Below are positions 29,284 through 38,764 of a stretch of DNA of 42,594 bases, in pieces. The stretch lies in the NCBI GenBank assembly GCA_031280275.1, contig JAITGX010000095.1:1-42594 (forward strand), read 5' to 3'. The stretch comes from Synergistaceae bacterium (GTDB lineage: Bacteria > Synergistota > Synergistia > Synergistales > Aminobacteriaceae). A model generated the notes under the pieces. It was not told the origin of the DNA, ran no database searches, and saw only the letters and a program-made list of their open reading frames with translations. The stretch's first letter is position 1, and each line of letters begins with the position of its first letter. The translations under genes and the position numbers were made by a program.

Positions 29284-31362
29284 TTACGCTTTTTCTTTCT
29301 GGAGTTTCAGGGAGCCCAGGTCTCCCACCTCTTCAAAAAGGGCGTTGCAGCGCTTCAGGAGCGCCAGGCGGTTGGCGCGGATTTTTGCGTCGGAGTCCAT
29401 AACCATCACGCTGTCGAAAAAGCCTGAAATGGCCGGCGACAACTCCGACAAAGAGGCCGTCAGCCCCCCCCAGTCCGCGCCTCTGAGCGCTGCTTCCACC
29501 ACTGGCTCCAAACGCGCTACCCCGGCGTAAAGCGTCTTCTCCGCGTCCGTGACGGCTAGGGAGGGCTCCACGGCGTCCCCCACTTCCCCCGCCTTCTGAA
29601 GGATGTTGCGCACCCGCATCGCCGACATAGCTAGAGCGTCGAACCAGGGCTCGTCCTTTACCTTGCTCAGGGCCTCCATCAAGCGCAGCACTTGGAGCGG
29701 GCGGTTCCGCGTTACGGAAATCGCCAGCTTCGCCAGCTCGTGCTCGCAGCCCTTTTCCTTGAGCTGTACCAGAAGCCTCTGGCCGAGGAAGGCGAAAACC
29801 CGCTCCACCGTGGCCCCGTCCGTGAGGCTGAGCCCGGCGGAGGTACGAACCATCTCGCAGACGTCTACGTCCAGTTTCCGCGCCCAGAGGATCTCGTTGA
29901 TGCAGCGGGCGGCCCGGCGCAGGGCATAGGGGTCTTGGGAGCCCGTGGGCTCTAGGCCGGCCTTGTGACAGCTTACAATGACGTGAACCCGCTCGGCCAG
30001 GCCCAAGATCGCCCCCACGTTGTCGGTGGGCGCTCCGTCCGACGCGGTTTTGGGCAGGTACTGCTCGCAGATGGCCAGGGCTACTCTGGGATCTTCACCG
30101 CTGGCGAGGGCATACTCGCGTCCCATGATCCCCTGAAGCTCCGGAAACTCGCCCACCATGTGGGTCACTAGGTCCGCTTTGGCGAGGAACGCCGCTCGCT
30201 CTACCAGCTTCGCTATTTCCAGCATTTTCAGCTCTTCACAGAGCCACGCCGCCAGCTTTTGCGTCTCCATCACCTTGTCGTGCATGGTACCCAGCTTTTC
30301 TTGATACACCACGTCTTTGAGACGCTCCACGTGCTGAGCCAGGGGACGCTTGCGGTCTTCCGCCCAGAAGAAAGCCGCGTCCTCCAGCCGGGCGCGCAGC
30401 ACGCGCTCGTTACCCTCCCGGATGACCCGCATGTCCATCGCTCGGTTGTTCGCGACCCCCACGAAGGAGTTCGTCAGCTTGCCCTCCTTGGTTCGCACGG
30501 CGAAGTACTTCTGATTTTTCTTCATGGAGGTGGTCAGAACCTCCTGGGGCATTTCGAGGAAACGCTCATCGAAGGAGCCAATGAAGGGCACGGGGTACTC
30601 CACCAGGTACAGGTTCTCCTCCGTCAGGGCAGGGTCCATCTCCACCACGCCGCTGGTTTCGTGTTCCAGGGACGTTATTCCCGCGAGAATTTTCTGCTTC
30701 CGCTTTACCTGGTCCAAAATAACGTAGTTGTCGTAAAGCCGGTCCAGAAACTCGTCCGAACTTGGTATCTTCACGCACTTATCCCCCATAAAACGGTGCC
30801 CGGAGGAAACGCGGCCGCTCTCCACGCCGCCGTAAGTGAAGGGGATGAGTTCCGCGCCCCGCAGGGCCACGAGCCAGCGTATGGGGCGCGCGAAACGCAC
30901 CGTGGGGTCTTGCCAGTACATGTTTTTGGGAAACACCAGCTTGCCGATGAGCCCCGGCAGGAAACCCGGCAGGATTTCGCCCGCAAGCCTGCCCTCTTCC
31001 CGGACGTGAGCGAAAGCGTAACGCACGCCGTCCACGTTCACGTCCTTCAGGTCGTTGACGGAGACGCCTTTGCTCTTGGCGAAGCCCTCCGCCGCCCGCG
31101 TCGCGTTACCCAATTCGTCGAAGGCTGAGACCCAAAGCGGCCCCTTGTAGGCGGCAACAAGGTCCTCCTGACGATCGGCCAGACCGTCCACGAAGAGCAC
31201 CAACCGGCGCGGCGTCGCGTAGACACGTGTGCCCTGGAAGGGGAACCGGAGCTGCTTCAGCCCCTCCTCCGCCAGGTTTTTCAGCGTTACGAGCATGGAT
31301 GGAATGAACCGCGACGGAATTTCCTCCGTCCCTATCTCTAAAAGCAGGTCTTTTGCGCTCAT
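29284..31362 (-). CDS. glyS: Glycine--tRNA ligase beta subunit
   Basis: [20 protein letters not shown]-terminus, MSGHRFMG-type and [10 protein letters not shown] motifs, C-terminal DALR-like region; coupled to glyQ. Confidence 0.95.
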   Translation of the reverse strand: MSAKDLLLEIGTEEIPSRFIPSMLVTLKNLAEEGLKQLRFPFQGTRVYATPRRLVLFVDGLADRQEDLVAAYKGPLWVSAFDELGNATRAAEGFAKSKGVSVNDLKDVNVDGVRYAFAHVREEGRLAGEILPGFLPGLIGKLVFPKNMYWQDPTVRFARPIRWLVALRGAELIPFTYGGVESGRVSSGHRFMGDKCVKIPSSDEFLDRLYDNYVILDQVKRKQKILAGITSLEHETSGVVEMDPALTEENLYLVEYPVPFIGSFDERFLEMPQEVLTTSMKKNQKYFAVRTKEGKLTNSFVGVANNRAMDMRVIREGNERVLRARLEDAAFFWAEDRKRPLAQHVERLKDVVYQEKLGTMHDKVMETQKLAAWLCEELKMLEIAKLVERAAFLAKADLVTHMVGEFPELQGIMGREYALASGEDPRVALAICEQYLPKTASDGAPTDNVGAILGLAERVHVIVSCHKAGLEPTGSQDPYALRRAARCINEILWARKLDVDVCEMVRTSAGLSLTDGATVERVFAFLGQRLLVQLKEKGCEHELAKLAISVTRNRPLQVLRLMEALSKVKDEPWFDALAMSAMRVRNILQKAGEVGDAVEPSLAVTDAEKTLYAGVARLEPVVEAALRGADWGGLTASLSELSPAISGFFDSVMVMDSDAKIRANRLALLKRCNALFEEVGDLGSLKLQKEKA

Positions 31363-32291
31363 CTGGCGCCGCCTTCCTTTTCAGCCGTTTCAGCCGCGGA
31401 AAATTTTCCGGCAAGGGAATGCCCCATCTCCTCGCGCATGGCGGCGTAAGCCGTGCAGCAACGGCTGGCCAGAGCGCGGATACGGCCAATGTAGCCGGTC
31501 CGCTCCGTGACGCTGATGGCGTTGCGCGCGTCCAGCAGATTGAAGGTGTGAGAACACTTCAAAACGTAATCGTAGGCCGGAAGAACGAAACCCTTATCCA
31601 GGACGCGTCCCGCCTCGGCCTCGTAGAGGGTGAAAAGCTGGAACAACATGGGCACGTCCGCGATCTTGAAGTTGTAGTGAGAGTACTCCACCTCACCTTT
31701 CAGGTGTACGTCACCATAGGTAACGCGGCCCGACCACGCTAGGTCGTAGACGCTTTCTGTTTTTTGAATGTGCATGGCGAGGCGTTCGATGCCGTAGGTG
31801 ATCTCCGCCGGAACCAGCTCCATGTTCATCCCTCCCATCTGTTGAAAGTAGGTGAACTGCGTCACCTCCATACCGTCGAGCCAAACCTCCCACCCCAGCC
31901 CCCAGGCTCCTATCGTGGGATTTTCCCAGTCGTCCTCGACGAATCGGATGTCGTGTTCCTGCGGGTCGATTCCCAGAGAAACCAGGCTTTGGATGTAAAG
32001 ATCCAGGATATTGGAGGGCGCGGGCTTAATGAACACCTGATACTGGTAGTAGTGTTGGAGGCGGTTGGGGTTCTCTCCATAGCGTCCGTCCGAGGGGCGG
32101 CGTGACGGCTCAACGTAGGCGGCACGCCAGGGTTCCGGCCCCAGGGCGCGCAAGGAGGTGGCCGGGTTCATGGTGCCGGCCCCTACCTCAATGCCGCAGG
32201 GCTGCTGCACCACACAACCCTGAGCCGCCCAGAAACGTTCCAGGCGGAAATAAACGTCTTGAAAATTCAAAAAACATGCCTCCCATTTCAA
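31359..32291 (-). CDS. glyQ: Glycine--tRNA ligase alpha subunit
   Basis: [67 protein letters not shown]. Confidence 0.96.
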   Translation of the reverse strand: MKWEACFLNFQDVYFRLERFWAAQGCVVQQPCGIEVGAGTMNPATSLRALGPEPWRAAYVEPSRRPSDGRYGENPNRLQHYYQYQVFIKPAPSNILDLYIQSLVSLGIDPQEHDIRFVEDDWENPTIGAWGLGWEVWLDGMEVTQFTYFQQMGGMNMELVPAEITYGIERLAMHIQKTESVYDLAWSGRVTYGDVHLKGEVEYSHYNFKIADVPMLFQLFTLYEAEAGRVLDKGFVLPAYDYVLKCSHTFNLLDARNAISVTERTGYIGRIRALASRCCTAYAAMREEMGHSLAGKFSAAETAEKEGGAR

Positions 32292-32413
32292 CTCACATCA
32301 TTAGATGAACGATCGATCTGACATGAAGTATTTATTATTGGGAAGAGTTTATCACAATTGTATATGAAATCTAAAGGGACGACTTGGTGAGTCTGGATGA
32401 GGAGCCTAGGGTT

Positions 32414-33703
32414 TCACGCCAGCAGTCCGGCAGCGGCCAGCTTATCCGCTATTTCGAGGCAGCGGGCGAAAGGTGCACCGATGAGTTCGGCGATGGAAAG
32501 CAGGTCGTGTTCCCCGTCACTGTAGGCCAGGATGTTCTTCATGTCCCGCACCCAGCCCTCGGCGCTGCCCACGAAGCTCACCGCCGGGTAAAGCCCTCGC
32601 TTGCCCAACTGCGGCTCCCCCAGGCATGCCGCGCGCCAGACGGCGTTTCTTTCCAGCACCGCCGCGCAGAGTTTGTAAGCCTCCAGCGCCTCGCTCAGCC
32701 CCCTGGCCGTGACAAGGTTCAAGTCGTCCAGGGAGGTGTGGTATTCGGGAAACGTGCCGTACTTGCTGCGCATGATAGAGGCCACGGGCAGGTCCACGCC
32801 GGGGGCGCACCAGTTGCGCTCGTCGCTGCCTCGCGTGAGGAACGAGTGTTCCATCCAGCCGGGGGCATGGTGCCTCAGCACGTGGCGGGCCGCACGGTCG
32901 GCCAGGGTGTTCCCCGCGCGGGAGGGAAGAAACGACCACGCTCTCTCGTCACCACAGCAAGTCAGCACGTACCCGGCAGCCACTTTCGCTTTCAGCGCTT
33001 CCAGGTGTTGCGACAGGTACACGATGGAGCCCAAGGTCTCCGGGATGAACAGCGCCCTGTAGGTCAAACGCCGTGGACGCTCTGCCAGCCAGCGGGCCAG
33101 AAACGTGGTTACAACCGGGCCGGAAAGGTTGTCATTCGCCATGGATGGATGGCAGATGTAGGTGGAAAGCAGGACTTCCCGGTCCGTTTCGCCGCGCAGC
33201 ACCAGCTCGCCGTAGTTCAGAAAGCCCTGTTTCAGTTCGCTGTCGATGACGGCGCGGAAGCGGCCCAGATGTTTCCTCATTTTTTCGCGAAGCTCGTGGG
33301 GAACACAAAACCCCCACCGGGGCGCGTAGTAGGACGTGACGTAGGGGATGACCCCGGGCTGTTCCGGCAGGGAGTAGAGGCGGGCGTCCAGCTCCTCCGG
33401 CGTCAGCCAGGCGTCGATAGGCGTGGAGTACCCCACGGCGTGCAGGTTGCACTCGCGGAAGTCCACCCATTTTTTCCCCGTCTCGTCCTCGATCCAGGCG
33501 TCCCGGATGTCCCACTCCTGCGGCACCGTCCAGTCCAGGCAGGGAGTTCCCGACGGCACTTCGCGGATTTCCAGGCCGGGCAGGTACTCCCGCAGAATCA
33601 AGAGTGTTTGCCTCACCCCCCTGCCGGTGAGCGAGCGGCACATAGGGTAAAGGCGGGAGAGAAGGGCGTACATGTCCTGTCCCGAACCCTGAGGCGTTGT
33701 CAT
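32414..33703 (-). CDS. DUF4910/DUF2172-like aminopeptidase-fold protein (M28-like metallohydrolase with C-terminal winged-helix-like region)
   Basis: LYPMCRSLTGRGVRQTL N-terminus; STYICHPSMANDNLSGP, FIPETLGSIVYL and GTFPEYHTSLDDL motifs. Start refined to M42 (33703), ATGA overlap with upstream gene. Confidence 0.75.
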   Translation of the reverse strand: MTTPQGSGQDMYALLSRLYPMCRSLTGRGVRQTLLILREYLPGLEIREVPSGTPCLDWTVPQEWDIRDAWIEDETGKKWVDFRECNLHAVGYSTPIDAWLTPEELDARLYSLPEQPGVIPYVTSYYAPRWGFCVPHELREKMRKHLGRFRAVIDSELKQGFLNYGELVLRGETDREVLLSTYICHPSMANDNLSGPVVTTFLARWLAERPRRLTYRALFIPETLGSIVYLSQHLEALKAKVAAGYVLTCCGDERAWSFLPSRAGNTLADRAARHVLRHHAPGWMEHSFLTRGSDERNWCAPGVDLPVASIMRSKYGTFPEYHTSLDDLNLVTARGLSEALEAYKLCAAVLERNAVWRAACLGEPQLGKRGLYPAVSFVGSAEGWVRDMKNILAYSDGEHDLLSIAELIGAPFARCLEIADKLAAAGLLA

Positions 33704-34545
33704 TGCGGCGCCTCGAACATCTCTAGGGTGAAGGGATAACCAACGCGTTTTTTCAGCGCCTCTATGGAGCGGCGCGCCCTTTCCGTGAAGACGTAAAGGT
33801 CGTCCTTGCGCAGAAGATCGCTCCAATAGGGGAACGCGAGGTCACACCTGAAAAGCAGCAGCTCTCCGTTGCCCAAGGAGTATTTGCGCAGGAGTCCAGA
33901 TTCAACCATGTCCCTGTCTATTTTTCCCCAGTCATTTTCGTTGACGAAATCGGGGTGAAGCACCCTCACTTTGTAACCAAAATCGACGGGAACCTCGAAG
34001 TTCCCGTCCACCACTTTACCAGGAAAGGACTTGTAATAGCGGTACCCTACGTCCGCCACGTGTTCCACATAATGCATGAAAGAAACGCTTGTCAGCGTCG
34101 TGCCCAAAAAGCCCATCCACGTCCGATATTCCGTCATTTGAGCAAAAACTGAGCCACTAGAAAAGGGATCGGCCAATACTCCATAATTGAAAGTATTCTC
34201 TCTGTCATTCAGCACGCAAAAATTAAACACCGGCGCGCGGGTGCGCCGGCTGTCCGTGCTCTTGCGAAAATATTCGTTTAATATGCCCACCTCGCAGGGG
34301 TCTTTTTGAACGTCGTAGACCCGCGTTTTGGGGTAAGAATAGCTGAAGGTAGGCAGTAAAAAAATCCGTCCCGACAGGGCGGAAAGGAGAACGTCCGCGT
34401 ATCCCTTCAGTTGCTCGGCTCTCGTCTTCGCGCCTTCAAGCGGCCCTATAGGAGTCAGGTCGGTGTGCAGGCAGAGGGACTCAATGCTCAATTCGTCGAA
34501 AATGGCGGACAAACGGGTGGTCAGTTCGGCAGGCGAGGTAAACAT
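33700..34545 (-). CDS. AAC(3)-family (YokD-like) N-acyl/acetyltransferase
   Basis: LHTDLTPIGPLEGAK N-terminus, LGTTLTSVSFMHYVEHVADVGYRYYKSF core motif of the AAC(3) family. Confidence 0.72.
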   Translation of the reverse strand: MFTSPAELTTRLSAIFDELSIESLCLHTDLTPIGPLEGAKTRAEQLKGYADVLLSALSGRIFLLPTFSYSYPKTRVYDVQKDPCEVGILNEYFRKSTDSRRTRAPVFNFCVLNDRENTFNYGVLADPFSSGSVFAQMTEYRTWMGFLGTTLTSVSFMHYVEHVADVGYRYYKSFPGKVVDGNFEVPVDFGYKVRVLHPDFVNENDWGKIDRDMVESGLLRKYSLGNGELLLFRCDLAFPYWSDLLRKDDLYVFTERARRSIEALKKRVGYPFTLEMFEAPQ

Positions 34546-34547
34546 GG

Positions 34548-35321
34548 TTACATCAAAGACCAGCCGCTATCGACCACCATGTTGGTTCCGGTAACGCGTC
34601 GGCTCGCCGAGGATAACAGGAAAACGACCGCGTCGGCCACGTCCTCAGGTTCCAAGGGGCCGAGTTTAACCTTTTCTTCCACCTCTTTTCTGTACCATTC
34701 TTCCCCTAAATTGTTTCGCGCTTCCTGCTGCATGGGAGTGTTGACCGGGCAAGGGGAGATCGCGTTGAACCGTATTCCGCGCGGCGCGTATTCCGCGGCC
34801 AGAGCCGGAACAGAAGCGAGGACGGCTCCCTTAGAGCCCGCGTAAAAGCTGAGTCCCGCCTGTCCTCGAAGAGCCGACATCGACGCGATGACCACCACGC
34901 TCATCCCGTCTCCATACCGTCCGCGCCGGCAGGCGGATTTGCAAAGAGACAAAAAAGCAAACCAGTTCAAACGCAACATGTTTTCCACCGTTTGGAAGTT
35001 CACGTCCCGCAGCAGAGTCGTTTCGGCTACGCCCGCGCAGTGAACCAGTCCGTGCAAAGGGCCGGTTTCTTTGCCTATTTCCGCCATACGCGGGCCTATG
35101 CCTTCGATGTCCGTTAAATCGAGGCTGTAAACACCGTGCCCATCCCCCTCCAAGAAGCGGAGCGTTTCGTCCAGTTTTGCCTGGTCGCGGCCTAGGGCGA
35201 TAACGCGCCCTCCCATGCGGGAAATCCGCACCGCCGCGGCCTGCCCTATGCCGGACGATGCGCCGGTGACAAGAACAGTCCGCCCCTCCAGCGAAAACGG
35301 CGAAGAAAAAGAGCCGCTCAT
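34548..35321 (-). CDS. Short-chain dehydrogenase/reductase (FabG-like)
   Basis: TGASSGIG cofactor motif, S...YAGSK catalytic motif. Start refined to MSGSFSS (35321), ATGA overlap with the KAS III stop. Confidence 0.9.
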   Translation of the reverse strand: MSGSFSSPFSLEGRTVLVTGASSGIGQAAAVRISRMGGRVIALGRDQAKLDETLRFLEGDGHGVYSLDLTDIEGIGPRMAEIGKETGPLHGLVHCAGVAETTLLRDVNFQTVENMLRLNWFAFLSLCKSACRRGRYGDGMSVVVIASMSALRGQAGLSFYAGSKGAVLASVPALAAEYAPRGIRFNAISPCPVNTPMQQEARNNLGEEWYRKEVEEKVKLGPLEPEDVADAVVFLLSSASRRVTGTNMVVDSGWSLM

Positions 35322-36343
35322 TTTTGTTTTCCCCTCCAAGTCAAAACCGTTGAAGCCCATGAATAGCCGATTCCAAAACCGCAGAGCAAAATTTTATCTC
35401 CGCCGCCAAGTTTTTCCATGTTATTGCGCAGCGCTATGGGGATGGTACAGGACGAGGTGTTCCCCATCTCCTCTAGATCAATGCAGAAACGCTCCTTCGG
35501 GATGTTCATTCTGGCGCGCAGGGTCTCCAGGATCATTTTGTTGGCCTGATGAAGAATGAAGAGCGTCACCTGATCCTGGGAAACACCGTTTTTTTCGAGC
35601 GCCGCCCGGATTGTGGCCGGTCCAGTCCTCATGGAAAAGTTGAATATCTCCATGCCGTCCATAAACAGGTTGTCACGGCTGCGGACGTTTCCAGCCTCGT
35701 CCACAATCCCGCGCGCTGTTTCCTCGCTGTGGGGCAGGGCCGTGCCGCCCGCCTCCACAATGAGGTTTTTATAACCCGCGCCGTCGGTGCCCAGGTCGAA
35801 CCCGCCTATTTCCGCCACAATGTTTTCTCGGGACAAAAGGGTAGCGGCGGCGGCTTCCCCGAAAAGCACACGCGAGCTGCGGTCGTTTTTGTTGATGTGC
35901 GCGACCTTCTCGCCCGTGATCAAAAGCAGGCGCTTCGCCGCGCCAGAAGTCAAGAGGGCCTTCGCGATGGACAGACCATAGACGTAACCCGAACACCCCA
36001 GGTTGACGTCAAAGGCCCCGCAAGTGTGAGGCAGACGCAGTTTGTCCTGAACGATGCAGGCCGTGGCGGGCATCAGATAGTCCCCTGTCTGGGTGACGAG
36101 CACCAAAAAGTCCACCGTGGACCGGTCCACGGAATGAGCCTGAAAAAGTTTCTCCGCCGCCGCGGCGGCCATGTCGGAAAGCCTGTCATTACCCACGTAG
36201 CGGTTGCGCACGCCCGTGACGCGATAGGCCTTCCGCGCGTCCCAGTCGCCGAATTCCCGGGCCAGGTCGTCGTTACTGGCGCCCTGAGCTGGATGCCAGT
36301 ACTCAACAGCCTCGATTCCGGGCGCTCCTTCAATGACGTTCAT
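35318..36343 (-). CDS. 3-oxoacyl-ACP synthase III family protein (FabH-like)
   Basis: FDVNLGCSGYVYGLS (Cys), LFILHQANKMI (His), EEMGNTSSCTIPIAL (Asn): intact Cys-His-Asn triad. Confidence 0.9.
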   Translation of the reverse strand: MNVIEGAPGIEAVEYWHPAQGASNDDLAREFGDWDARKAYRVTGVRNRYVGNDRLSDMAAAAAEKLFQAHSVDRSTVDFLVLVTQTGDYLMPATACIVQDKLRLPHTCGAFDVNLGCSGYVYGLSIAKALLTSGAAKRLLLITGEKVAHINKNDRSSRVLFGEAAAATLLSRENIVAEIGGFDLGTDGAGYKNLIVEAGGTALPHSEETARGIVDEAGNVRSRDNLFMDGMEIFNFSMRTGPATIRAALEKNGVSQDQVTLFILHQANKMILETLRARMNIPKERFCIDLEEMGNTSSCTIPIALRNNMEKLGGGDKILLCGFGIGYSWASTVLTWRGKQK

Positions 36344-36349
36344 AGTCCC

Positions 36350-36571
36350 CTATTCGTGCATTTCAGCCAGGATGTCTCCTACGGTTTTGAAGGCTCGAAC
36401 CTTCTCGACTTCGAGTTCCCGGTTGAATTTCGAAATGAACATGGCTAACACGGAGAGTTTCGCCAAGGAATCCCAGATATCCAGCGAACTCAGTTCCAGG
36501 TCAGGTTTCAACTCTCCGGGCTCAGCCTCGATGGTATCGGTCAAAAGCTGCAGCTTTTCCTCAAGAATCAT
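36350..36571 (-). CDS. Acyl carrier protein
   Basis: 73 aa; DLELSSLDIWDSLAKLSVLAMF contains the DSL phosphopantetheine site; directly upstream of KAS III. Confidence 0.85.
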   Translation of the reverse strand: MILEEKLQLLTDTIEAEPGELKPDLELSSLDIWDSLAKLSVLAMFISKFNRELEVEKVRAFKTVGDILAEMHE

Positions 36572-36619
36572 TCAAAAACTTCCTCCTTACGGCCTTACGG
36601 CGTCGATCTTTCACGAGAC

Positions 36620-36662
36620 ATTATACACGACGTTTCCTGCGCTCCCGCGTTAGGCGTATAAT
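36620..36662. promoter_or_regulatory. Divergent promoter region between the ACP operon and the PHP gene
   Basis: Minus-strand -10 TATAAT (36620-36625) and plus-strand TATAAT (36657-36662); -35 boxes are weak. Confidence 0.45.
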
Positions 36663-36699
36663 GAAGCCCAAGACTTTCGGAAAGGGATGGAGCGGAATT

Positions 36700-37425
36700 T
36701 TGATCACATTGCACGCGGATTTGCACACCCACACCCTGGCCTCCGGCCACGCCTACAGCACGATCAAGGAAATGGCCGACGCCGCGAGGGAGAAGAATTT
36801 GGAGCTGATTGCCTCCACCGACCACGGCACCGCAATGGAAGGGGCCTGTCATCGCCTTTATTTTTGGAATCTCGTCGCATATCCCAGGAAGATAGGGGGA
36901 GTCACGGTGCTGCGGGGCATCGAGGCCAACGTACTCAACATAGACGCCGGCCTGGACGCGGACGAACGCCTGTTGTCCCGCCTGGACTGGGTGATCGCCA
37001 GCCTGCACGAGGTCATAGCGCCTCCATTGAGCCCAGCGGCCCACACGGAGCTGTACCTGCGGCTGGCGGACAACCCCCTGGTGGATATGATAGGGCACCC
37101 GGAGACTGTGGCCTACCCCTTCGATTACGAGCGCGTGATCCGGGAGTTCGGCGTGAAGGGTAAAATCGTGGAGATCAACAACTATCACGCCTTTCACCAA
37201 AGCCCGAAGTGCGCGCAAAACTGCGAGGAAATCGCGCGGCTCTGCATGAAACACGGCGTCTCCGTCGCCGTCAACTCCGACGCGCACATCTGCCAGCGGG
37301 TGGGGGAGACCGACTTGGCCCTGGCCATGCTGGAAAGGATTGACTTCCCTGAGGAACTGGTCTTAAACGCCTCCGCTGAGCGCGTCCTCGCTCACATCCG
37401 AAAAAAACGGCCTGACTTCACGTAA
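36700..37425 (+). CDS. PHP-domain phosphoesterase (YcdX-like)
   Basis: HADLHTHTLASGHAYST, STDHGT, GIEAN, HPETV, VNSDAH metal-binding motifs. Start probably TTG 36700 (GGAG upstream) because TATAAT overlaps the ATG at 36661; start uncertain. Confidence 0.85.
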   Translation: MITLHADLHTHTLASGHAYSTIKEMADAAREKNLELIASTDHGTAMEGACHRLYFWNLVAYPRKIGGVTVLRGIEANVLNIDAGLDADERLLSRLDWVIASLHEVIAPPLSPAAHTELYLRLADNPLVDMIGHPETVAYPFDYERVIREFGVKGKIVEINNYHAFHQSPKCAQNCEEIARLCMKHGVSVAVNSDAHICQRVGETDLALAMLERIDFPEELVLNASAERVLAHIRKKRPDFT

Positions 37426-37470
37426 GTCCGCGGCTCTCTTTAAGCGCAGAAATTTTGAAAAGGGCTTTTT

Positions 37471-37544
37471 TGGAGGCGGCACCCAGAATCGAACTGGGGA
37501 TAAAGGGTTTGCAACCCTCTGCCTTACCATTTGGCTATGCCGCC
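37471..37544 (-). tRNA. tRNA-Cys (anticodon GCA), CCA encoded
   Basis: Minus strand: GGCGGCA...GAGGG-TTGCAAA-CCCTT...GTTCGATTC...TGCCGCCTCCA. Confidence 0.95.
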
Positions 37545-37654
37545 CTTTAAAAATTTAAGGATGAACAGCTTAGAATTTATTTTATACAATCAGCAGGCAT
37601 TCGTCAAGTAGCACTTTGCCGCGGATATTTACCCAAAAGTTCACGTAACGCTCA

Positions 37655-38764
37655 ATGGATCAAAAAACAAAAACCCTCGCAAAGCGGGGGATGATGAGGG
37701 GGTTGTTTGTCATCTCGGACACCGTTCACGTGGTCTTGGCGGTCTATGACCCGCAAGGCTCCTATTCCAGGCACGCGGGGGTCGTCATGGCCTCTATCTT
37801 TGAGCGCACGCAAAGCCCGGTCCGCGTCCACATCCTGCACGACCAGACCCTGACGGATCACAACCGCGCCCTGCTGGAGGAAACTGCGGGACTTTTCGGC
37901 CAAAAAATCACGTTTTACGACGTTTCTCCCCATATGGAGCGCATGGGGGACGACGCCGTCAGCATGGTGCAAAACCGCCTTTCCCTGGGTTCGCTTTTCC
38001 GCCTGCTGCTCCCCGACGTTCTCCCGTTGGATAAGGTGATCTACCTGGACTGCGACGTGGTGGTCAACGTGGACATTCAGGAACTCTGGGACGTTCCTCT
38101 GGATGGACGCTCCCTGGGCGGCGTGCTGGACCGCCCCGCCGGCGAGAGCTACCGGCGCTTTTCCTCCAAAGCGTTCCGGCTTTTTCTCATGCGCTGCGAC
38201 CGAAGGGTCTATGTCAACTCCGGCGTCCTGGTAATGGACTTGGAGCGAATACGGAAGCGCTGCCAGCTGATTCAGCAAAGCGCCGCCTGGGTCAGGCGTT
38301 ACCGGCACTGCGCGGACATGTCGGACCAAGACCTCATCAATTCCTGTTTCCGCGGCGACATAAAAATTTTGGAAAGCCGTTTTAATAACGGCTACGCTCA
38401 CCTCAATTCCAAATTTTGTGATGACGTTCACGACGCGGCCGTCGCCAACTCTATCCTGCACGCGATGCTGGCGCCCAAACCCTGGGAGACCCTGCGGGGC
38501 TCCGTCGTGGACCGCCTTTACTGGAGGGCCTTTATCAAAACGCCCTGGGGGCGCCTCAGCCCTGAGGAGCTGGTGGACCTGATGATCGACGTGTCCGAGA
38601 AGTCCCCGCTAACGCACCGGCACTCACGGCAGTGTTACCAAACGATACTGTTCCGCCTCAAACGGGACATTTTTCTCTGGGATGGCTTTGTTATCGCATG
38701 GCTCTTCGCGAAAGACCTCTACCACAGAGCGAAATTTTTCCTCGTCAGGGGGACGGGAAAATGA
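37655..38764 (+). CDS. Glycosyltransferase family 8 (LPS galactosyl/glucosyltransferase-like)
   Basis: LPLDKVIYLDCDVVVNVDIQELW (DXD), VNSGVLVMDLERIRK, DQDLIN motifs. Confidence 0.88.
   Translation: MDQKTKTLAKRGMMRGLFVISDTVHVVLAVYDPQGSYSRHAGVVMASIFERTQSPVRVHILHDQTLTDHNRALLEETAGLFGQKITFYDVSPHMERMGDDAVSMVQNRLSLGSLFRLLLPDVLPLDKVIYLDCDVVVNVDIQELWDVPLDGRSLGGVLDRPAGESYRRFSSKAFRLFLMRCDRRVYVNSGVLVMDLERIRKRCQLIQQSAAWVRRYRHCADMSDQDLINSCFRGDIKILESRFNNGYAHLNSKFCDDVHDAAVANSILHAMLAPKPWETLRGSVVDRLYWRAFIKTPWGRLSPEELVDLMIDVSEKSPLTHRHSRQCYQTILFRLKRDIFLWDGFVIAWLFAKDLYHRAKFFLVRGTGK

Noticed and set aside
32292-32413. T-box or glycine riboswitch upstream of glyQ
   Set aside because: Only ~120 nt of AT-rich DNA, with no recognisable T-box sequence (e.g. 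TGGNACCGCG) or terminator/antiterminator pair.
32384-33739. 451-aa plus-strand ORF antisense to the DUF4910-like gene
   Set aside because: Antisense shadow; the opposite frame has conserved motifs and operon coupling.
33700-34545. Aminoglycoside resistance gene
   Set aside because: It has the AAC(3) fold family signature but sits in an ACP/KAS III/SDR operon; a biosynthetic N-acyltransferase is more likely than antibiotic resistance.
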